NCBI GenBank assembly: GCA_025363575.1
Contig: JANYDM010000156.1
Span: 1-24,153, forward strand
Direction: 5' to 3'
DNA from: Betaproteobacteria bacterium
GTDB lineage: Bacteria > Pseudomonadota > Gammaproteobacteria > Burkholderiales > SG8-41
DNA: 24,153 nucleotides
Shown here: positions 1 through 6,086 of the stretch, one piece after another
Position numbering within the stretch: the first letter of the stretch is position 1
Layout of the letters: each line of letters starts with the position of its first letter
Translations under genes and position numbers: made by a program
The notes under the pieces: generated by a model
Told to the model about the DNA's origin: nothing
What the model saw: the letters and a program-made list of their open reading frames with translations, nothing else
The model's database searches: none

Positions 1-1
1 G

Positions 2-541
2 CTTTCCAGCATCGCGAGCTCGATCGCTGTGTATAACAAGATCCTCGCCACGGCACCGCAAGCGCTCGACAGTCTCTTCCGCGGTTTTCACTACAGCCTG
101 CGCGGCGAGGCGAGCGGCGGCATCGCGCAGATCACCGAGAACCGCATTCCCGTCTACGATTATTTCGCGGGCAAGCTGAGTTCGCGCTACGTGCGCAAGA
201 CCATAGAGCAGGCGGCTACGGTCGGCAGCGCGCCGTTGACTGCGGAAGAAAGCGCGGCGCTTGACATGCTCGACGGTTACGTGAAGAGCGACGAGTTCCG
301 CTTCGACATGAGCTTCGAGCCGGGCGACATCCAGTACCTGAACAATCACGTCGCGTTTCATTCGCGCACCGGTTTCGAGGACCATGATGAGCCCGCGAAG
401 CGCCGCCACCTCATGCGCATCTGGCTGCAAAGCGCCGATGCGCGGCCGCTGTCGCCTGTCATGAGTCGGCCGCACGGCACGAAATCGCCTTTCCTCACGC
501 GCGAGCAGGCGCTCGCGCGCGAAGCGCGGGCGACCGCGTGA
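2..541 (+). CDS. TauD/TfdA-family Fe(II)/2-oxoglutarate dioxygenase, C-terminal part
   Basis: The frame is open from the first bases of the window, so the 5' end is missing. A GTG at 29 is an internal Val, not a convincing start. The visible ~179 residues match the C-terminal half of TauD/TfdA-type oxygenases: a LNNHVAFHSRTGFED segment (about residues 115-129) followed by RRHLMRIWL. In this family the His of that segment is the distal iron ligand and the Arg downstream contacts 2-oxoglutarate. The proximal HxD motif would lie upstream of the window. Such enzymes hydroxylate small organic acids or sulfonates in the cytoplasm. The stop codon is 1 nt before the next Bug gene, so the two are almost certainly co-transcribed. 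Substrate unknown. Confidence 0.85.
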   Translation, partial: LSSIASSIAVYNKILATAPQALDSLFRGFHYSLRGEASGGIAQITENRIPVYDYFAGKLSSRYVRKTIEQAATVGSAPLTAEESAALDMLDGYVKSDEFRFDMSFEPGDIQYLNNHVAFHSRTGFEDHDEPAKRRHLMRIWLQSADARPLSPVMSRPHGTKSPFLTREQALAREARATA

Positions 542-542
542 A

Positions 543-1517
543 GTGAAGGAACGCGCGCTTTTCGTAATTGCACTGTCGATGTTGTGGTCCGGCGCGCAGG
601 CCGCCGATCCCGCATATCCGCAACGCGCAATACGTTTCATCGTCCCCTATGCGGCAGGCGGTGCATCCGACGTGACTGGCCGGCTGGTCGCGCAAAAGCT
701 CTCCGAGCAGTGGCGCCAGCAGGTGGTAATCGACAATCGCGCAGGAGCCAATGGCCAGATAGGTTGCGAGCTCGCCGCGAAAGCGCCCGCTGACGGCTAT
801 ACATGGCTGATGGCGACGTCCAGCACTCACGGCTCCAATGTCGGCGCGGCCGAAAAGCTGACCTACGATCCGGTCAAGGATTTCGACGCGGTGACCCAGC
901 TGGTTTTGATTCCCAGCGTGTTGACGGTGCACCCGTCAGTGCCCGTGAAGACAGTAGCCGAACTCATACGCTTGGCGAAGTCCAAGCCTGGCCAACTTTC
1001 TTTCGGTTCCGGCGGCACCGCCGGCGTGCCGCATCTTGCCGGCGAGTTGTTCATGTCCATGGCGGGCGTGGACATGATTCATGTGCCTTACAAGAGCGGC
1101 AACCAATCGGCCATCGCGGTGCTGTCAGGCGACGTGGCGATGATCTTCAACACGCTCGTCACATCAGTGCCGTATATCAAGCTGAACAAATTGCGCCCGC
1201 TCGGCGTGACCACTCTGAAGAGCGCTGCCGCACTGCCGGACGTTCCAACGATTTCCGAAGCAGGACTCAAAGGCTACGAGATCGTCACCTGGTATGGCAT
1301 CGCGGTACCGGCCGGCACGCCCAAAGCAGTCATCGAAAAGATTCATTTCGACACCGCGAAAGTGCTGGCGCAGAAAGAGGTTGTGAGCGTGCTGGACAGT
1401 CTGGGTGCGGAAGCGGTCGGCAACACGCCTGCTGAGTTCACGCGCGTGATTCAGACTGGGATACCGAAGTGGATCAATCTGGTGAAGTCGATGCGACGGC
1501 GGGGTAACGATGCTTAA
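543..1517 (+). CDS. Bug/TctC-family periplasmic substrate-binding protein
   Basis: 324 residues with a GTG start 1 nt after the dioxygenase stop; a later ATG would destroy the signal peptide. Residues 1-20 form a short Sec signal ending AQA. The mature protein has the family landmarks: YPQRAIRFIVPYAAGG with Asp43 after the Gly pair (ligand-binding loop), an NRAGANGQIG loop near residue 65, DGYT near 84, and VPYKSG mid-protein. Bug proteins capture carboxylates in the periplasm for tripartite tricarboxylate transporters. The pairing suggests uptake of the dioxygenase substrate or a related acid. The last residues (SMRRRGNDA) do not resemble the usual (A/S)G-x-K-x-(D/E) ending of its neighbours here, and the accessory block begins at this point. 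Confidence 0.9.
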   Translation: MKERALFVIALSMLWSGAQAADPAYPQRAIRFIVPYAAGGASDVTGRLVAQKLSEQWRQQVVIDNRAGANGQIGCELAAKAPADGYTWLMATSSTHGSNVGAAEKLTYDPVKDFDAVTQLVLIPSVLTVHPSVPVKTVAELIRLAKSKPGQLSFGSGGTAGVPHLAGELFMSMAGVDMIHVPYKSGNQSAIAVLSGDVAMIFNTLVTSVPYIKLNKLRPLGVTTLKSAAALPDVPTISEAGLKGYEIVTWYGIAVPAGTPKAVIEKIHFDTAKVLAQKEVVSVLDSLGAEAVGNTPAEFTRVIQTGIPKWINLVKSMRRRGNDA

Positions 1518-1580
1518 CTGGTGCACAAACGGTGGTCGAGGGCTACTGTTTGTTCATCTGTATTAGTGCGCTGGTTAGCC
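1512..1580 (-). other. attC-like site candidate (69 bp) after the GIY-YIG gene
   Basis: Read on the minus strand, this gap starts with GGCTAAC (6 of 7 to the integron core RYYYAAC) 11 nt after the stop codon. It ends with GTTAAGC (7 of 7 to GTTRRRY). Inside, a GCAC/GTGC pair sits at the position expected for the inner arms, and ACAAAC/GTTTGT forms another small dyad. The length fits the attC range. The match is by eye; no integrase is in the window. Confidence 0.3.
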
Positions 1581-1591
1581 GATCCCTTCGA

Positions 1592-2308
1592 CTACATGAA
1601 CCTTCGGCGCTTAAACGCTTTTACGTCCAACGCAGACAATTCGAACCATTCTCCATTTTTTCGTCGGTCGGCGAATCTTGAGTGCCAATAAGCCTCGATA
1701 CCCTTCGGATCATCTGTCTTAATGACGTGAATGGTGTTGGCTTTCTCCGGCAATTGTAGTGCTATTTCCCGCTCGCGTCGGCCAAATGCGTTTGATCGCC
1801 CAATCTTGAAGTGGCGGCCAGACTTGATCAGATAAACGAAGCCAAAATCAATTTCCTCATCTTTCAGATCTTCGTCGTCCTCGGTTTCGGGAGTATTAGT
1901 CGCCTCATAGATCAATACAACGTCGCTGTATTCTCTAGCTCGCGCATACTCTGCGACTTTGGCCAGGATCTGAGTCTTGTTACCGAATCTGCGAAACGAC
2001 TTCTCGCTAGGGAAAGAAGCGTCCTTGCGACGCTTCATGATGACTTCACCTTGCACTGGTATTCGGCCCAACTCTCGAATCAAGGATGCGTACTGCTCGA
2101 GAAGAAACCCCTCCTCGTGCGCGGTGTTGAGTTTGTTCGGCGCAAACCCAGCTTCTTTGACCGCTTCACTCCAACGGATCCAGTATCTTCCGGCCCAATC
2201 AGACTCTCGGATTCCAGTTTCGCGTTCGAATCGCTCGCGACCAATGGGGATTCCACCATTTGCTGCAGCCATTCTCTGGATTTCATCGATTATATGTTCG
2301 CGCTTCAT
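1592..2308 (-). CDS. GIY-YIG (T5orf172/Mug113-like) nuclease-family protein with two N-terminal homing-endonuclease-associated repeats
   Basis: 238 residues with an ATG start. The N-terminal half contains two helical repeats of the kind seen beside homing endonucleases. The first covers about residues 5-55 and ends RWSEAVKEAGF. The second covers about 68-120 and has the GRIPVQGE and FRRFGN signatures. An acidic linker (residues 140-153, EDDEDLKDEE) leads to a C-terminal domain that reads FVYLIKSGRHFKIGRS, then His209 in YWHSRF and Glu220 in NGEWFEL. That layout matches the T5orf172/Mug113 branch of the GIY-YIG superfamily. It probably binds DNA; nuclease activity is an inference. Codon use and composition differ from the Bug genes, suggesting acquisition. 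It is the last of three minus-strand ORFs in the accessory block. Confidence 0.75.
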   Translation of the reverse strand: MKREHIIDEIQRMAAANGGIPIGRERFERETGIRESDWAGRYWIRWSEAVKEAGFAPNKLNTAHEEGFLLEQYASLIRELGRIPVQGEVIMKRRKDASFPSEKSFRRFGNKTQILAKVAEYARAREYSDVVLIYEATNTPETEDDEDLKDEEIDFGFVYLIKSGRHFKIGRSNAFGRREREIALQLPEKANTIHVIKTDDPKGIEAYWHSRFADRRKNGEWFELSALDVKAFKRRRFM

Positions 2309-2309
2309 C

Positions 2310-2378
2310 GTTAGCTATGACACCCCTCGTTTGAGGCATACGGCGCCGACAGGCGGCCGCACCAGTGATCTGTTAGGT
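2310..2378 (-). other. attC-like site candidate (69 bp) between two accessory ORFs
   Basis: On the minus strand the stop codon of the upstream ORF lies inside ACCTAAC (7 of 7 to RYYYAAC), as in many integron cassettes. The interval is 69 bp and contains several GC-rich dyads, including CCTC/GAGG around GTTT. The far end carries a CTAAC in direct rather than inverted orientation, so the expected GTTRRRY partner is missing. Weak on its own; listed because its length and position match the neighbouring gaps. Confidence 0.2.
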
Positions 2379-3125
2379 AATAGTTCTACCAGAGGCATTC
2401 TGCCTGTTCTCCAGATGCTTGATATACTGGCTGGCAAGAGCCGGCATGGTTCCTAGATAGATTAGCAACTTGGGTAGTGTGTCGATGAATATTCGTGCCC
2501 CTTCGTAGAACTCTGCCGCGATTCTCGTCACAGCGAGACTATCGATCTCGGCGATGTCTGCGTGCTGCCGCAACGCGTCCGCGTCGCGATGGGCAATTGT
2601 AGCGTTTCGAAGGTAAGTGAAGTGTTTCTGCGCCCTTTCTTGAGACTTGCGAACAATTCGAAGGGCGTTTGCAACCTCCTTCCGAAGCACCTCAGGAACC
2701 CGTGCATCTTCGAAAGCTTTGCGTAACTGGTTTCCTGCTACTTTATCTAGCTGGAGCTCGTGGATCGTGAGCAACATAATTCGCGCACACAACGCGCGAT
2801 GCCAAGCGTCAGAATGCGTCAATGCATCGACCTTTACCGCCTGGATGTCACGTTCCGCTATCAAGAAAAAGAGGGCAAGGTTAAGGACAACGTAGTTCGC
2901 TGTAAAGCCCAGTCTCTTAGCCTTGGCAGTCTGATTTGCAATTGTTGTCAGCGTAGAACTTAGAGCTCTCCGGCGCTTACGCTCCTGAAGCAACATACGA
3001 GGGCGCGCAATCTTGCGACCAATCGCTGGCGCCAGGATGTGCAACCTTCGGTATACCCAGCGTCGCATGTAGCGGTTAACAAGCTCCTGTCGTTGGTCAA
3101 GGAGTCGGCGTGACTCGCTACGCAC
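2373..3125 (-). CDS. Hypothetical protein with a HEPN-like RN-x4-H motif
   Basis: 250 residues from a GTG start at 3125. No good ribosome site is visible and upstream in-frame space is short, so the start is uncertain. I do not recognise the family. The N-terminal 60 residues are very basic (arginine-rich RRWVYRRL and ERKRRRAL stretches). The rest is predicted helical by eye. Residues 75-90 (NYVVLNLALFFLIAE) are hydrophobic and could be a buried helix or a weak membrane segment. At 173-179 it has YLRNATIAHRD, which fits the R-(N)-x4-H signature of HEPN ribonucleases and related helical domains such as AbiU2-like proteins. The stop overlaps an attC-like ACCTAAC. A defence or toxin role is possible but only inferred. 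Confidence 0.6.
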   Translation of the reverse strand: MRSESRRLLDQRQELVNRYMRRWVYRRLHILAPAIGRKIARPRMLLQERKRRRALSSTLTTIANQTAKAKRLGFTANYVVLNLALFFLIAERDIQAVKVDALTHSDAWHRALCARIMLLTIHELQLDKVAGNQLRKAFEDARVPEVLRKEVANALRIVRKSQERAQKHFTYLRNATIAHRDADALRQHADIAEIDSLAVTRIAAEFYEGARIFIDTLPKLLIYLGTMPALASQYIKHLENRQNASGRTIT

Positions 3126-3140
3126 AATGTGTCCGATGCC

Positions 3141-3217
3141 AATTAACGTTCAACTTATGAGCGCGAAAACAGGCGGCGAAGCGGCTGTTAAAGCAATCTC
3201 CTCCATCCGGGTTAAGC
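3141..3217 (-). other. attC-like site candidate (77 bp) after the 4-fold beta flower gene
   Basis: On the minus strand the gene's TAA stop lies inside GCTTAAC (7 of 7 to RYYYAAC), and the gap ends with GTTAATT (6 of 7 to GTTRRRY). TTAAC and GTTAA at the two ends pair. An imperfect internal hairpin is formed by AACAG and CTGTT around a GC-rich centre. Length is in the attC range. Unverified by structure model. Confidence 0.25.
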
Positions 3218-3568
3218 GCCGAAATAGTCGGCCGCGCTGTGCTGCGACCAACCACCGCGGCCAGGTTTGCCCGGTGTGCCAGAGAAGCCAGGTCTTCCTG
3301 GAGTGCCTGAAAAGCCAGGCATACCCGGGGTTCCGCCAATTCCTGGAACGCTGGGCAGACTACCGGTGCGGCTTCGAGTAAATGCGAGAGCGCAATTGTT
3401 GCTGTCGTAAATTACGCCACCGTCGAACCAACCAATGTGATTGCCGTTTAGTGAATATACATTGCTTGCCCTGATCCATCCGACGACGTGCCCTTGGCTG
3501 CTTCGGACCTTTTCCCCGTCGAGGATGAGGCTTGCCGTTCCTCGGCCGTCAAACATCCACTCTGCCAT
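3212..3568 (-). CDS. 4-fold beta flower domain protein with collagen-like Gly-X-Y tail
   Basis: 118 residues, ATG start with a good AAAGGAG ribosome site about 6 nt upstream. Residues 1-63 show four short beta repeats of the type FDGRGTASLILDG, HVVGWIRASNVY, SLNGNHIGWFDGG and VIYDSNNCALAF. They fit the small '4-fold beta flower' domain, whose function is unknown to me. Residues 79-105 switch to nine Gly-X-Y triplets (GTP, GMP, GFS, GTP, GRP, GFS, GTP, GKP, GRG), a collagen-like stretch. The tail ends with WSQHSAADYFGA. There is no signal peptide. First ORF of the minus-strand accessory set, with a GTTAGGC motif (3588-3594 on the complement) just upstream. Confidence 0.65.
   Translation of the reverse strand: MAEWMFDGRGTASLILDGEKVRSSQGHVVGWIRASNVYSLNGNHIGWFDGGVIYDSNNCALAFTRSRTGSLPSVPGIGGTPGMPGFSGTPGRPGFSGTPGKPGRGGWSQHSAADYFGA
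3254..3334 (-). repeat. Short tandem repeat encoding the collagen-like tail
   Basis: This segment encodes residues 79-105 of the small beta-flower protein. It is built from near-identical units encoding PGFSGTPG with R or K variations, so the DNA itself is repetitive (about a 27-nt period). Such tracts can expand or contract by slippage. Confidence 0.6.
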
Positions 3569-3599
3569 TGGCCACTCCTTTGATTGCGCCTAACGAATA

Positions 3600-3639
3600 G
3601 GATTTTATCCGCCGTGCGAGAGCATGGTGGATAAAATCC
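3600..3639. repeat. Long hairpin (18-bp stem, GAGA loop)
   Basis: Positions 3600-3617 pair with 3622-3639. The outer 11 bp are perfect (GGATTTTATCC against GGATAAAATCC). The inner part contains two G-T wobbles, and the loop is GAGA at 3618-3621. It lies between the beta-flower gene and the left boundary repeat of the transposase unit. It could be a REP-like element served by the adjacent RAYT, or the folded arm of an attC site, since GTTAGGC follows it 5 nt further on the minus strand. Confidence 0.75.
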
Positions 3640-3649
3640 AGACTTGTCC

Positions 3650-4581
3650 GGGTCGGACCCGCATAAGCAATTGATTCGAAGTATAACTAAAGTAATAGAA
3701 GGTCATCCAGCGGCCTTAGACGGGCGTTTTTGTGGTCAGTATCGGCGCTCTAAGGAAAATGCCCGTGCCCCGCGCGAATCGTTGTTTCCTTCCTGGTCAA
3801 GTTTGGCACATTACGCATCGCTGCCACGAAAAGGCATTCCTGCTCAAGTTTGGTCGAGACCGTCAAAGATACTTGCGCTGGGTGTTCGAGGCGAAGAAAC
3901 GCTTCGGACTGTGCGTGCTCAATTACGCGGTGACATCCAATCATGTGCATCTACTTGTGAAGGACAGAACAAAGGACGCAATAGCCAAAAGCATGCAGCT
4001 TATCGCCGGGCGTACGGCACAAGAGTTCAATCTGCGCAAACGGCGGCACGGCGCATTTTGGGAAGACCGCTACCATGCAACGGCCATCGAAACAGGCGAG
4101 CATCTGCGGCGGTGCGTAGTGTACATAGACTTAAACATGATGCGCGCTGGAGTTGTTCGTCATCCGGCTGACTGGCCGCACGGTGGGTATCGTGACATAC
4201 ATGATCCGCCGCAACGTTATGCGTTGATTGACTTGGTGGAGCTGAGCGAGTCGTGCGGATTCGAGCGTATCGAAAACTTCCAGTGCAATCATCGCCAATG
4301 GATTGAGACTGCTCTCGCGCAGGAAGCTTTGAGGCGCGACGGGCGCTGGTCGGAGTCCCTCGCTGTAGGCAGCGAGATGTTCGTGGAAGACTTCAAGAAC
4401 GGGCTAGGTTACAGAGCCAACTCGCGGTCCGTCATTGCGGATGAGGATCACTGCGTACTGCGCGAAGATAGAACCGCTTATAGGCGCGAATTCAACCAGA
4501 AAAACGATGCTCTAAGCTCGGAAACCCGCATCATTGCGAGCGGAAAGTCAACGAATGCAAAGGCTTAGTTTGGTCCGACCC
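3650..4581 (+). mobile_element. RAYT unit (REP-associated tyrosine transposase with flanking inverted repeats)
   Basis: A 10-bp sequence GGGTCGGACC at 3650-3659 is repeated in inverted form (GGTCCGACCC) at 4572-4581. The two copies tightly bracket the transposase gene, whose stop is 3 nt before the right copy. Each copy is itself a near-palindrome (GGGTC, spacer, GACCC). This layout is as expected for a RAYT gene carried between REP-type palindromes. The right edge lies 25 nt from the premature stop of a toxin gene fragment, consistent with insertion or rearrangement there. Exact mobile ends are inferred. Confidence 0.65.
3759..4568 (+). CDS. rayT: REP-associated tyrosine transposase (Y1/HUH family)
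   Basis: 269 residues from ATG 3759, preceded by AAGGA at close spacing. A GTG at 3732 would add nine unlikely residues ahead of the family's usual MPxPR-type start. The HUH motif is His62-Val-His64 in NYAVTSNHVHLLV. The catalytic Tyr is Tyr122 in VVYIDLNMMRAGVV, with the family motif GAFWEDRYHAT (98-108) between them. Residues 190-220 (NHRQWIETALAQE and SLAVGSEMFVE) are the usual C-terminal region of this group. All catalytic residues are present, so it may be active. The enzyme is expected to cut single-stranded DNA at hairpins and mobilise REP palindromes. Hairpins lie on both sides (3600-3639, 4601-4614). Confidence 0.9.
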   Translation: MPVPRANRCFLPGQVWHITHRCHEKAFLLKFGRDRQRYLRWVFEAKKRFGLCVLNYAVTSNHVHLLVKDRTKDAIAKSMQLIAGRTAQEFNLRKRRHGAFWEDRYHATAIETGEHLRRCVVYIDLNMMRAGVVRHPADWPHGGYRDIHDPPQRYALIDLVELSESCGFERIENFQCNHRQWIETALAQEALRRDGRWSESLAVGSEMFVEDFKNGLGYRANSRSVIADEDHCVLREDRTAYRREFNQKNDALSSETRIIASGKSTNAKA

Positions 4582-4600
4582 AGTGTGGCTCAAGCTCCGC

Positions 4601-4614
4601 CCCGCCTTAGCGGG
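4601..4614. repeat. Small GC hairpin at right end of the RAYT unit
   Basis: CCCGC (4601-4605) pairs with GCGGG (4610-4614) around a CTTA loop, about 20 nt beyond the right inverted repeat. It supplies the in-frame stop that ends the toxin fragment. Plausibly a REP-like palindrome recognised by the transposase; the stem is short. Confidence 0.45.
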
Positions 4615-4675
4615 CATAGTAGACGGCGCTTTCGGTCAGTTCCCGTTCAACCTCGGGAGCGACCGACGGAGTCAT
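4607..4675 (-). pseudogene. RelE/ParE-type toxin, truncated after 22 codons
   Basis: The antitoxin stop overlaps an ATG (ATGA, 4672-4675 on the complement), the usual toxin start in these pairs. The 22 codons read MTPSVAPEVERELTESAVYY then AR and a stop. This closely resembles the beginning of RelE/ParE toxins (EVxxELxEAxxYY). A full toxin is about 90-100 residues, so most of the gene is missing, including its catalytic or gyrase-binding part. The reading stops inside the GC hairpin adjoining the transposase unit, and no continuation of the toxin is visible on the far side of the unit. Most likely destroyed by the mobile element or a linked deletion. Confidence 0.7.
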
Positions 4676-4896
4676 TCGATCGCCGAGCGCGCCCGAGCGA
4701 TAGCTTCTGAGGCAGGAACGAGTTTCGCGCGGCCGCTTTCGATCTCTTCGATCCGGCGCTCGACTTCGCCCGCCCAAGCCTCTTCGATTTCGTGATCTTC
4801 AAAAAGGCTCGTGATCAACCGGTCGGCCAGCTTGGCGCGCTCGTCCACTGACAGGTTCAGTGCTTGTGCTTCAACCGCTTCGAGCTGCGTGGACAT
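4672..4896 (-). CDS. Addiction-module antitoxin (TIGR02574/Unstab_antitox family)
   Basis: 74 residues, ATG start with GAGGT 4 nt upstream. The sequence is typical of this small antitoxin family: LNLSVDERAKLADRLITSLF (residues 13-32), then EEAWAGEVERRIEEIESGRAKLVP and a helical end with conserved Ala-Arg residues. These proteins bind and neutralise a RelE/ParE toxin encoded immediately downstream with an ATGA overlap. That overlap is present but the toxin is cut short, so the antitoxin is an orphan here. It could still act as a repressor or protect against a related toxin elsewhere. Confidence 0.85.
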   Translation of the reverse strand: MSTQLEAVEAQALNLSVDERAKLADRLITSLFEDHEIEEAWAGEVERRIEEIESGRAKLVPASEAIARARSAIE

Positions 4897-4979
4897 AAAT
4901 ACCTCGCGGTAGGTTGTATGGCACTAATTACACGTGCACCAATCGCGCTTTAGTTGAAGCAGTCGAACTGTCGCTCGTA

Positions 4980-5966
4980 TCATTTCGCCATCCCCAACTC
5001 GGTAAATATCTCTCTGAACAGCTTGTCCTGTTCTTCGACGTAGCGGCGCGCGGTGGCGCCGGTCATGAAGTTGGACGTCCAGAAATTGCGCTCGAGGTCT
5101 TTTTGCCAGTCGTCGGTCTTGATGACTTTGGCTAGTACGTCTTCCCAGTACGAAACCTGCTCGCGCGCCATGCCATTGGGGCCGATGACGCTGCGCCATG
5201 TGGTGAAGACTGCGTCCATGCCTTGTTCTTTCAGCGTGGGTGCGTTCGCCATCGCACCTCCTAGCCGGCGCGGGGCAGTCACGCCGATAACTCTGATGCG
5301 TCCGGCGGCCACTTGCTGTGGAAAATTCGCGACGGTGCCTGCGGAGATATCGACCTCACCGGCCATCGCGGCGAGCATCGCTTCGCCGGCGGATTTGTAG
5401 ACGACGAAGCGTACATGCGGGATGCGCACGCCGGCGGCTTTGAGACCGACGACAGCGCCGATATGCGCGCCGCCGCCTAATGCGGGCCCGACGCCTATGG
5501 CCAATGCGCCGGGGTCTTTGCGCAAGCGCTCGGCGACTTCGCGCATTGACTTCAGCGGCGAGTCGGCGCGCACGACCAACGCGGTGTAGTCGTCGAGCAG
5601 TACGGCAATGGTCGTTACGTCGCGGTAGCCCATCTTGTGCGTGCCGAGTATCGGGTTGGATGCGAGGTTGGGGCCACCTAGCGCAATCGCATGGCCGTCG
5701 TTGCCGCGGTCCTGCATATACTCCCACGCGAGTCCTTGTCCGGCACCGGCTTTATTGAGCACGACGATGGGTGTCGGCACGAGCTTCTGCTGATCCATGA
5801 TCCGCTGTAGCAGGCGCGCGGTGAGGTCGAGGCTGCCGCCGGGCGTTGCGCCGACGACCAGTGCGACGGGGCGGGTGGGCTTCCACGTTTGCGCGCTTGC
5901 GATGTTAGTGGAAGAAGAAATGGCCAGCGCGAGGATCAGGTACGCTGCTGAAGCAAGTTTGCGCAT
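4980..5966 (-). CDS. Divergent Bug/TctC-family periplasmic binding protein
   Basis: 328 residues from ATG 5966; a GTG 9 nt upstream is an alternative start. A signal peptide covers about residues 1-27 (LASAAYLILALAISSS then ASA-Q). The binding loop is kept in altered form (VVGATPGGSLDLTARLLQ, Asp47), followed by NKAGAGQG. The usual PDGYT is replaced by NDGHAIALGG, and the mid-protein YKG becomes VVYKSAGEAM. Compared with the other nine receptors in the window this one is clearly from a different subgroup, so its ligand probably differs. It is transcribed away from the carboxymuconolactone-decarboxylase cluster and shares a divergent intergenic region with it. No cognate membrane subunits nearby. 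Confidence 0.85.
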   Translation of the reverse strand: MRKLASAAYLILALAISSSTNIASAQTWKPTRPVALVVGATPGGSLDLTARLLQRIMDQQKLVPTPIVVLNKAGAGQGLAWEYMQDRGNDGHAIALGGPNLASNPILGTHKMGYRDVTTIAVLLDDYTALVVRADSPLKSMREVAERLRKDPGALAIGVGPALGGGAHIGAVVGLKAAGVRIPHVRFVVYKSAGEAMLAAMAGEVDISAGTVANFPQQVAAGRIRVIGVTAPRRLGGAMANAPTLKEQGMDAVFTTWRSVIGPNGMAREQVSYWEDVLAKVIKTDDWQKDLERNFWTSNFMTGATARRYVEEQDKLFREIFTELGMAK

Positions 5967-6051
5967 GTTTATCACTGTGGTTTATTGGTCCGGTTGGTGC
6001 GCCGAGACTAGCAGAAATGCCCAGCCCCGGCCGGCGGACGAACTTTCATCT

Positions 6052-6069
6052 GCGTGCTACGATGCACGC
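6052..6069 (+). promoter_or_regulatory. Possible extended -10 promoter within a short dyad
   Basis: GCGTGC and GCACGC (6 bp each) flank TACGAT. The TGCTACGAT core fits an extended -10 element (TGn plus a TATAAT-like hexamer), about 10 nt before the strong ribosome site of the leader ORF. The dyad could be a regulator site overlapping the promoter. No clear -35 is seen. Confidence 0.35.
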
Positions 6070-6086
6070 TCTTAAGGGGGAGACAC

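Noticed and set aside
1811..2456. Plus-strand frames opposite the GIY-YIG gene
   Set aside because: Two overlapping frames, neither with a domain or ribosome site; the minus-strand frame has two recognisable domain types.
3569..3660. Search for the missing part of the toxin on the left side of the RAYT unit
   Set aside because: Translation of the minus strand here gives only the hairpin and the beta-flower leader; no RelE/ParE-like continuation, so a simple clean insertion with both toxin halves retained is not supported.
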